Part shown: positions 1 to 5,728 of the stretch, piece by piece
Numbering within the stretch: position 1 is the stretch's first letter
Layout: each line of letters starts with the position of its first letter
DNA from: Bacteroidales bacterium UBA3834
GTDB lineage: Bacteria > Bacteroidota > Bacteroidia > Bacteroidales > P3
NCBI GenBank assembly: GCA_002392965.1
Contig: DGIA01000023.1
Location: 24,834-39,146, forward strand
Length of the DNA: 14,313 nt
Direction of reading: 5' to 3'
Position numbers and translations under genes: made by a program
The notes under the pieces: model-generated
What the model was told of the DNA's origin: nothing
What the model saw: only the letters and a program-made list of their open reading frames with translations
Databases searched by the model: none

Positions 1-42
1 TAGGTCAATACTAGGTCATAAGGGATTCAGGACTTAGAATCA
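1..42. repeat. Edge copy of dispersed 11-bp-unit intergenic repeat
   Basis: The window opens inside a repeat with units TAGGTCAATAC and TAGGTCATAAG. Bases 1-42 match the reverse complement of 13109-13150 at 38 of 42 positions by hand alignment (mismatches at 22, 30, 32 and 38). The match covers both the 11-mers and non-repeated flank, so the two are copies of one element in opposite orientation. The array probably continues left of the window. No gene is visible in 1-126 apart from the start of the next CDS. Confidence 0.75.
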
Positions 43-126
43 GCGGGTTGCAAGGGGTTGGAGGAGCGTGGAGGGATATTTTGTCCCGGGGTCGCAATAA
101 ATATAAATGATTGTCGTTAATGAAAC

Positions 127-1110
127 GTGAATCGCATCGGACATATCCTGTTGGTGGTGCTCCTGCTGTGTGGCATCCCCGCCGCGGGGCAGAACAAGAC
201 CCGCATGGCGGAGTATCAGGCGGCATTGGCGCAGCTGTTCGGCCGAGTGGCGGGTGCTGCGACTGACAACGAGCGCTACCACGCGTCGGAGGATGCCGTG
301 GAACTGCTCGGCCAGGCGCTGGATGAGGAGGGGTCGGAACGGTGGCAGTGGGAGCTGCCGCGGTCGGTGTCGGTGCTCACCTCGCCCGACGGCAAGTTCA
401 GGGTCTTTTCCTGGGCCGTGGTGCGTGACAACGGCGAGTATGAGTGCTTCGGAGCCGTGCAATTCTACAACGACCACGACGAAGAGTTCCAATACCAGAT
501 ACTGCACGACAAGAGCGACGAACTGGTGAACCGCGAGGAGAGCCTCCTCTCGGCCGACAACTGGCTGGGGGCCATCTACCAGGAGTTGATACAGACCTCG
601 GCCGGCGACCGCACCTACTACACGCTGCTCGGCTGGACGGGTGTGGATTTCCTGACCGACCGGCGTGTGATAGAGCCCGTGACGTTGCGGGGAGGTGTGC
701 CCCAGTTCGGAGCGCCGCTCTTCCGCCGTGAGCGCAACCTGCGCCGTCTGGTGATGGAGTATCGCGAGGGGGCCGCCGTGCAGCTGGCCTACGAGGAGCA
801 GACGGTGCAGCAGGTGACCCGCGAGCGGGTGAAGGTGTCGGGCACCAACCGCTACCGCACCGTCGAGAAGACCAAGGAGCACCGCGAGAAGATGATTATC
901 TTCGACGAGGTGGAACCCCAGGTGCCGGGCATGGAGGGCCTGTTCCAGTACTATGTGCCTTCGGGCGTGGAACTGGCCTATGTGTGGAACGACGGCAAAT
1001 GGGAGCCGCGTTCCGGAGCCCAGGGCCGCCTGAAAGACAAGAAGTTGAACAAGAAGTTCGAGCCCCTGCCCAAAGAGGCTCCGGCATACAAGGTGAAAGG
1101 TGAGAGGTAA
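127..1110 (+). CDS. Uncharacterised exported Bacteroidota protein
   Basis: Function unknown. The 327 residues begin with a signal peptide: hydrophobic residues 4-17 and a likely cut at AAG|Q near residue 21. A soluble, polar body follows. Visible landmarks are SPDGKFRVFSW (86-96), YTLLGW (165-170), IIFDEVEPQVPG (257-268) and YYVPSG (275-280). From memory these resemble a widespread conserved Bacteroidota exported protein with no assigned role; this was not checked by search. It is probably periplasmic. The start is odd. In this frame only GTG at 127 is available, just after in-frame stops at 118 and 121. An ATG at 120 lies in another frame, and removing one base at 127-129 would join it to give MKRNRIGH. 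It is the first gene of the cluster, 13 nt before dxs. I see no convincing promoter in 43-126; ATATTTTG at 76-83 is a poor -7 match. Confidence 0.75.
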   Translation: MNRIGHILLVVLLLCGIPAAGQNKTRMAEYQAALAQLFGRVAGAATDNERYHASEDAVELLGQALDEEGSERWQWELPRSVSVLTSPDGKFRVFSWAVVRDNGEYECFGAVQFYNDHDEEFQYQILHDKSDELVNREESLLSADNWLGAIYQELIQTSAGDRTYYTLLGWTGVDFLTDRRVIEPVTLRGGVPQFGAPLFRRERNLRRLVMEYREGAAVQLAYEEQTVQQVTRERVKVSGTNRYRTVEKTKEHREKMIIFDEVEPQVPGMEGLFQYYVPSGVELAYVWNDGKWEPRSGAQGRLKDKKLNKKFEPLPKEAPAYKVKGER

Positions 1111-1123
1111 AAAAGAAAACTAA

Positions 1124-2995
1124 ATGAGACTGAAGAATATAGAGTTTCCAAGCGACTTGAAGCGTGTGCCTGTGGAAGAACTGCAGGCAATTGCCGATGA
1201 GCTGCGCGATTATATTATAGACACCCTGGCCACCCATCCCGGCCATCTGGCCTCGAGCCTCGGAGCCGTGGAGCTGGCGGTGGCGCTGCATTATGTGTTT
1301 GACACTCCCGACGACAAGCTGGTGTGGGACGTAGGTCACCAGGCTTACGCCCACAAGATATTGACGGGACGCCGCGAGGCGTTCCACACGATACGCACGT
1401 ATGGTGGCATCAGCGGTTTCCCGAAGATGTCGGAAAGTGCGTATGACGCTTTCGGGACGGGCCACAGCTCGACTTCGATCAGCGCCGCGTTGGGGATGGC
1501 TACCGCGAGCAAGCTGCAAGGGAACACAAAGCGCAGCCATATCGCCGTCATCGGCGACGGAGCCCTGAGCGGCGGCGAGGCTTTCGAGGCGCTGAACAAC
1601 GTGGGTGACTCGAAGGCCAATGTGCTGGTTGTGCTGAACGACAATGGAATTTCGATAGACAAGGCCGTGGGGGGGCTGAACAGCTACCTGACGCGCATCA
1701 CTTCGTCGCGCCGGTACAACAGGCTGAAGGAGCAGGTGTGGCGTCGTCTGGACGGGAGTGCAGGCGGTCGCCGTCACGACCATTCGCTGGGTTTCTTCCA
1801 GCGCCTGACGAGCACGGCAAAGACGGCGGCCCTCGGTGGAAGCAATCTGTTTGAGAGCCTGGGTATCCGCTATTTCGGACCGATGGACGGCCACGATTTG
1901 CCCGGGTTGGTGGAGATGCTGGGCAGGCTGAAGGAACTGGAAGGACCCAAGTTGCTGCATATCGTGACCACGAAGGGCAAGGGTTTGCGCCAGGCGGAGC
2001 TGAATCCGGTGGTTTATCATGCCCCCGGCAAGTTCGACATCCGTACTGGTGACCAGGTACCCAGCGGCAATGCAGATACACCGCCTAAGTACCAGGAGGT
2101 GTTCGGCCGGACAATAATAGAGCTTGCGGTGCAGAATCCGGCCATCGTGGGCATCACACCGGCGATGGCGACGGGCTGTTCGCTGAATCTCATGATGGAA
2201 CGGATGCCGGAACGGGTGTTCGATGTGGGGATTGCGGAGCAGCATGCGGTCACCTTTGCGGCAGGCCTTGCCGCGGGTGGCATGTTGCCGTTCTGCAACA
2301 TTTATTCTTCGTTTGCCCAGCGCTCCTATGACCAGATAGTGCACGATGTGGCGCTGCAGCGCCTGCCGGTGGTCCTCTGTCTGGATCGGGCCGGTCTTGT
2401 GGGCGACGACGGACCTACGCATCACGGTCTTTTCGACTTGGCGGCCCTGCGGCCGGTGCCGAACCTGACCATTTGTGCACCGATGGACGAGCGTGAGCTG
2501 CGCAACATGATGTACAGCGCCCAGTTGCCCGGAGGCGGGCCGTGGGTGATCCGCTATCCGCGCGGCTGCAGCGAGCATACCGAATGGCAGACGCCTTTCG
2601 AGGCGCTGGAGGTGGGCAAAGGACGCTGCCTGAGAGAGGGGTGCGGTGATGTAGCCATCGTCACCATCGGCACCGTGGGCAACGACGCCCTGAAGGTGGC
2701 GTCGGCCGACGTCTATGACATGCGGTTCCTCAAGCCATTGGATACGGGTTTGCTCGACAGGATTGCCGAGCGGGGCTATCGTCGCATAGTCACCGTCGAG
2801 GACGGAGTGCGGAAAGGAGGCTTCGGAGAGGCTGTGGTGGATTATCTGGCCGAGCATCATCCGGAAGAGGCGGGGAAGGTGAAGATATTGGCCATAGGCG
2901 ACGAGTTTGTCACACACGGGCCTGTGAGCCAGCTGAAACACGACTGTGGCATTGATCTCGATGCCATGAGGAAGGCGGTAACCACTAACGACTAA
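1124..2995 (+). CDS. dxs: 1-deoxy-D-xylulose-5-phosphate synthase
   Basis: Cytoplasmic thiamine-diphosphate enzyme that condenses pyruvate and glyceraldehyde 3-phosphate to DXP. This is the first step of the MEP isoprenoid pathway and also supplies thiamine and pyridoxal precursors. At 623 residues it is full length. Visible family signatures are GHQAYAHKILTGR (71-83), GTGHSSTSISAALG (111-124), the ThDP/Mg motif GDGALSGGEAFEALNN (144-159) with N173, GPMDGHD (252-258), KGKG (284-287), and EQHAVTFAAGLA with catalytic Glu372. SYDQIVHDVALQ (401-412) and the C-terminal transketolase-like domain follow. The ATG at 1124 has no Shine-Dalgarno sequence, only A-rich DNA, as is normal for Bacteroidota. 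It lies 13 nt after the exported-protein gene and 4 nt before the next start, so co-transcription is likely. Identification is secure. Confidence 0.97.
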   Translation: MRLKNIEFPSDLKRVPVEELQAIADELRDYIIDTLATHPGHLASSLGAVELAVALHYVFDTPDDKLVWDVGHQAYAHKILTGRREAFHTIRTYGGISGFPKMSESAYDAFGTGHSSTSISAALGMATASKLQGNTKRSHIAVIGDGALSGGEAFEALNNVGDSKANVLVVLNDNGISIDKAVGGLNSYLTRITSSRRYNRLKEQVWRRLDGSAGGRRHDHSLGFFQRLTSTAKTAALGGSNLFESLGIRYFGPMDGHDLPGLVEMLGRLKELEGPKLLHIVTTKGKGLRQAELNPVVYHAPGKFDIRTGDQVPSGNADTPPKYQEVFGRTIIELAVQNPAIVGITPAMATGCSLNLMMERMPERVFDVGIAEQHAVTFAAGLAAGGMLPFCNIYSSFAQRSYDQIVHDVALQRLPVVLCLDRAGLVGDDGPTHHGLFDLAALRPVPNLTICAPMDERELRNMMYSAQLPGGGPWVIRYPRGCSEHTEWQTPFEALEVGKGRCLREGCGDVAIVTIGTVGNDALKVASADVYDMRFLKPLDTGLLDRIAERGYRRIVTVEDGVRKGGFGEAVVDYLAEHHPEEAGKVKILAIGDEFVTHGPVSQLKHDCGIDLDAMRKAVTTND

Positions 2996-2999
2996 GCCC

Positions 3000-4406
3000 T
3001 TGAAGAGGATACCTCACACATTTACCATCGTTTTCGCCCTCATCGTGACGGCGGCGGTGATGACGTGGTTTGTGCCCGCGGGCGAATTTCTGCGCGAGAC
3101 GGTGGATGGTCGTGAGGTGGTGGTCAACGGCTCGTTCCACAGGGTGGAGGCGGCTCCTCAGACGTGGCAGGTGTTCAGCGCGCTGTTCAACGGATTTGTG
3201 GATAAGGCCGACATCATTGTCTTTATCTTGATGGTGGGCGGTGCGTTCTGGATATTGAACAACAGCCACGCCATCGACGTGGGAGTGATGGCTTTCCTGC
3301 GGTGGGTGCAGCGGCTGAGCAAGTATAAGTTTTTCAAGAAGCTGGGTGTGGAGAATATCATCATCACGTTGGTGATGCTGATGTTCAGCCTTTTTGGAGC
3401 CATTTTCGGCATGAGCGAGGAGACCATAGCCTTTGTGGTGGTGTTCATACCGCTGGCCGTACAGATGGGCTACGACAGCATCGTGGGTGTCTGTATGTGC
3501 TATGTGGCTGCCCATGTGGGGTTTGCCGGAGCGATGCTCAACCCGTTCACCATCGGCATCGCCCAGGGAATCGCCGACCTGCCGCTTTTTTCGGGATTGG
3601 AATACCGGTTCTTCTGCTGGATAGTGCTCACCGTCATAGGGATAGCCTTCGTGTTGTGGTATGCCCACCGGGTGAAGGTGAAGCCCGAGCGGAGCCCCGT
3701 CTATAAACTGGATGAGTATTGGCGTGGGCGCGTGGAAGCCAGTGGCCGGACGGAACTCACCGTGAGGCATATCCTTATCCTTGTTCTGTTGTTTGTCACC
3801 ATTGTGGCCCTGGTGGTGGGGGTACTGAAGTTCAACTGGTACATAGCCGAGATTTCGGCCTTGTTTCTCGCCATGGGAATCTTGGCCGGCATCATCGACC
3901 GGCAGGGCGCCGACGATATAGCCAAGCTTTTCCTGGCAGGTTGCAAGGACATCCTTTCCGCCGCCTTGGTGGTGGGGCTCGCCAGCGGCATCATATTCAT
4001 CCTGCGTGACGGACGCATCATCGACACCATGCTTTACGGCCTGACCAAGAGTCTTGCGCAGACGGGCGAGGTGACCTCGTTGGGGGTGATGTACATCTTC
4101 CAGACGGCTCTCAATGTGGTGATGCCCAGCGGGTCGGCCAAAGCAGCGCTGACGATGCCCATCATGACGCAGTTTGCCGACCTCATCAATGTCTCTCGCC
4201 AGACGACCGTGCTGGCATTCCAGTTCGGCGACGGATTCACCAACATGCTGACGCCCACCAGCGGTGTGCTCATAGGCGTCCTCGGCATGGCCCGCATCCC
4301 TTATGGCACATGGCTTAAATGGGTTTGGAAATTCATCCTCGCCTTAATTGCCATCGGTTTCATCTTAATGCTCCCCACCTTATGGTTAGAATTGCCTGGA
4401 TTTTAG
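3000..4406 (+). CDS. YfcC-family inner-membrane carrier (DcuC superfamily)
   Basis: Polytopic carrier of 468 residues with about 11-12 hydrophobic segments, including 7-25, 72-86, 119-136, 142-156, 205-221, 257-275, 280-299, 318-335, 360-375 and 442-462. Family hallmarks are PHTFTIVFALI at the N-terminus, GMSEETIAF (137-145), NPFTIGIAQ (181-189), MPSGSAKA (375-382) and QFGDGFTNMLTPTSG (408-422). Relatives are annotated as C4-dicarboxylate, arginine/ornithine or basic amino-acid carriers. The substrate here cannot be told from sequence. Translation appears to start at TTG 3000. It is the first start codon after an in-frame stop at 2979, and the conserved N-terminus begins immediately after it. 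The next Met, residue 21, would delete most of the first membrane segment. The TTG lies only 4 nt after the dxs stop, consistent with translational coupling. Confidence 0.88.
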   Translation: MKRIPHTFTIVFALIVTAAVMTWFVPAGEFLRETVDGREVVVNGSFHRVEAAPQTWQVFSALFNGFVDKADIIVFILMVGGAFWILNNSHAIDVGVMAFLRWVQRLSKYKFFKKLGVENIIITLVMLMFSLFGAIFGMSEETIAFVVVFIPLAVQMGYDSIVGVCMCYVAAHVGFAGAMLNPFTIGIAQGIADLPLFSGLEYRFFCWIVLTVIGIAFVLWYAHRVKVKPERSPVYKLDEYWRGRVEASGRTELTVRHILILVLLFVTIVALVVGVLKFNWYIAEISALFLAMGILAGIIDRQGADDIAKLFLAGCKDILSAALVVGLASGIIFILRDGRIIDTMLYGLTKSLAQTGEVTSLGVMYIFQTALNVVMPSGSAKAALTMPIMTQFADLINVSRQTTVLAFQFGDGFTNMLTPTSGVLIGVLGMARIPYGTWLKWVWKFILALIAIGFILMLPTLWLELPGF

Positions 4407-5254
4407 CACTTCTTTTGTTTTCTGTACAGCTTCAGGCACAGGACAGCAACTACGTCAGGCGCATCGTCTGCGACCTCAGCGGCGAGGATATGTTTGGTCG
4501 TGGCATGCAGCACCGGGGCGACTCCATAGCCGCCGACTACCTGCGCCGTGAGCTGATGGCCAACGGCGTAAAGCCGCTTTGTAAAAACTATTATCAGTAC
4601 TTCCGGTTCCGGCAGACGCGCACTACGCCGCCCATCGTCCGTGCGGGTTACCAGTCACAGAATGTATGTGGATACATTCCCGGTGAGACCGACACCATGA
4701 TCGTCTTTACCGCCCACTATGAACACCTCGGCATGAACGGCGATACCATCTTCTACGGTGCCCACGACAACGCCAGCGGTACGGCGGCGGTGATGGACCT
4801 GGCCCGTATGGCCAACCTTCAGCGAGGACGCTACACCTATGTCTTCCTGCTCTTCGGCGGCGAGGAAAGCGGACTTGTGGGCTCGCGCTATTTTGTTGAG
4901 AATCCGTTGATACAGTTCTCCAAGGTGAAGTTGCTGGTGAATATCGACCTCTTCTGCGGTGGCGACGACGGCCTGATGGTGGTGAACGCCAACAGCCGCG
5001 AGACAACACGCTATGTTGACTTGCTGCAGCGCATCAACGACCTGCAGGGCCTTACGCCCAAGATTGGTCGCCGCGACAATGCCGCCAACAGCGACCATTA
5101 CTGGTTCACCTCTGAGTGTCCCGCCATCTTCATCTACACACTAGGCGGTCCTTTCGGCGGCTACCACAGCCCCACCGACACCTGCGAGGGTTGCGGCCTC
5201 GCCAACTACCACCGCCACATGACCCTCCTGCGCGCATTCTTGGAACAATTATAA
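4382..5254 (+). CDS. Secreted M28-family zinc peptidase
   Basis: Probably a periplasmic or secreted di-zinc aminopeptidase of family M28. From ATG 4382 the product is 290 residues with a signal peptide (hydrophobic 4-16, likely cut before Gln20). Expected metal and catalytic residues are all present: His112 in AHYEHLG, bridging Asp129 in AHDNASG, general-base and zinc pair Glu161-Glu162 in FGGEESGL, Asp189 in NIDLFC, and His262 in GGYHSPTDT. HDNASG and the EE pair fit peptidases better than the related glutaminyl cyclases, which share the fold, but the substrate is unknown. A longer reading from ATG 4319 is possible, but it would put 21 polar residues before the signal peptide and overlap the carrier gene by 88 nt. 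The chosen start overlaps the carrier's 3' end by 25 nt and gives a clean leader. GlsB follows after 10 nt. Confidence 0.9.
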   Translation: MVRIAWILALLLFSVQLQAQDSNYVRRIVCDLSGEDMFGRGMQHRGDSIAADYLRRELMANGVKPLCKNYYQYFRFRQTRTTPPIVRAGYQSQNVCGYIPGETDTMIVFTAHYEHLGMNGDTIFYGAHDNASGTAAVMDLARMANLQRGRYTYVFLLFGGEESGLVGSRYFVENPLIQFSKVKLLVNIDLFCGGDDGLMVVNANSRETTRYVDLLQRINDLQGLTPKIGRRDNAANSDHYWFTSECPAIFIYTLGGPFGGYHSPTDTCEGCGLANYHRHMTLLRAFLEQL

Positions 5255-5264
5255 AACAATAATT

Positions 5265-5507
5265 ATGGGTATCATTATTTCAATCCTCATCGGTGCACTG
5301 GCTGGCTTTCTGGCAGGCCGTATCATGAAAGGGGCCGGCTTCGGCTTCTGGGTCAACCTCTTGGTTGGTATCGTCGGCGGTTTCATCGGCGGCAACGTCC
5401 TCGGCTGGCTTGGCATCCACTGGGGTGGCATCATCGGAAGCATCGTCACCTCCGTCATCGGCGCCGTCATCCTCCTCTGGGTCATCTCCCTTATCAAGAA
5501 GAAATAA
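5265..5507 (+). CDS. GlsB/YeaQ/YmgE small membrane protein
   Basis: Small inner-membrane protein of 80 residues, the usual length for the GlsB/YeaQ/YmgE (transglycosylase-associated) family. Three hydrophobic, glycine-rich segments are visible at about 2-20, 28-50 and 54-76, separated by short turns, with a KKK C-terminus. The AGRIMKGAGFGFWVNLLVGI stretch and the GG/GXXXG-rich second helix are typical. Members are linked to general or envelope stress, but the molecular role is not established and the transglycosylase name is historical. It is the last gene of the cluster, and a strong intrinsic terminator begins 24 nt after its stop. Confidence 0.92.
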   Translation: MGIIISILIGALAGFLAGRIMKGAGFGFWVNLLVGIVGGFIGGNVLGWLGIHWGGIIGSIVTSVIGAVILLWVISLIKKK

Positions 5508-5530
5508 GGGAACAGCAACCCTCTCGTGAT

Positions 5531-5558
5531 AATGCTGGTCCTGTGGCCAGCATTTTTT
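5531..5558 (+). terminator. Intrinsic terminator of the dxs cluster
   Basis: A stem of 10 pairs (AATGCTGGTC with GGCCAGCATT, including one T·G wobble) closes a CTGT tetraloop and runs into a T-tract at 5553-5558. It ends the left + strand cluster. The T-tract also supplies the -33 box of the next promoter, so termination and re-initiation sites abut. Confidence 0.9.
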
Positions 5559-5586
5559 GCCATATCGCAAAAAAATCGTATCTTTG
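5556..5586 (+). promoter_or_regulatory. Bacteroidetes-type promoter for the LRR protein gene
   Basis: The -33 box TTTG (5556-5559), a 19-nt spacer and the -7 box TATCTTTG (5579-5586) match the TTTG / TAnnTTTG consensus used by the Bacteroidota primary sigma factor. The predicted transcript starts around 5591-5594, leaving a leader of about 135 nt. Bases 5559-5588 match the ppdK promoter (13362-13391) at 29 of 30 positions. Confidence 0.85.
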
Positions 5587-5588
5587 CA

Positions 5589-5682
5589 CTCGCTTTCGAG
5601 AGCTGAAAGCAGTAAGCGAGAAAGCATTGCGATACTGTCTTAAGACAGAGACATGAGCACATACCCTCATGCTTTCTCTTTT
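5589..5682 (+). ncRNA. Structured leader RNA with competing stems
   Basis: Several perfect stems lie between the promoter and the LRR protein gene. Stem A pairs CTCGCTT (5589-5595) with AAGCGAG (5614-5620). Stem B pairs GAGAAAGC (5618-5625) with GCTTTCTC (5671-5678). Stem B encloses hairpin CTGTC-TTAA-GACAG (5635-5648) and hairpin ATGAG-loop-CTCAT (5653-5670), forming a three-way junction that runs into TTTT (5679-5682). A and B share 5618-5620, so they cannot both form fully. A third option pairs GCTTTC (5592-5597) with GAAAGC (5605-5610). The layout suggests a regulatory leader, attenuator or small RNA. I recognise no known riboswitch class. The 46 nt after it, before the ATG, show nothing further. 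Confidence 0.5.
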
Positions 5683-5728
5683 GGGAAATTATTGCTCCGG
5701 TGGAGGGTCGCGGAAAGAGAATTAATAG

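Noticed and set aside
40..882. A 280-codon minus-strand frame opposite the exported-protein gene
   Set aside because: Low-complexity Leu/Val/His-rich translation typical of an antisense shadow. The + strand frame has a good signal peptide and operon context.
896..2941. A 681-codon open frame on the minus strand opposite dxs
   Set aside because: It mirrors the codon structure of a certain dxs gene in G+C-rich DNA. Its translation is rich in His, Arg and Gln, has no recognisable domain, and no promoter box was found.
4319..4381. Longer M28 peptidase from ATG 4319
   Set aside because: It adds a polar, His-rich segment before an otherwise well-formed signal peptide and sits wholly inside the carrier gene.
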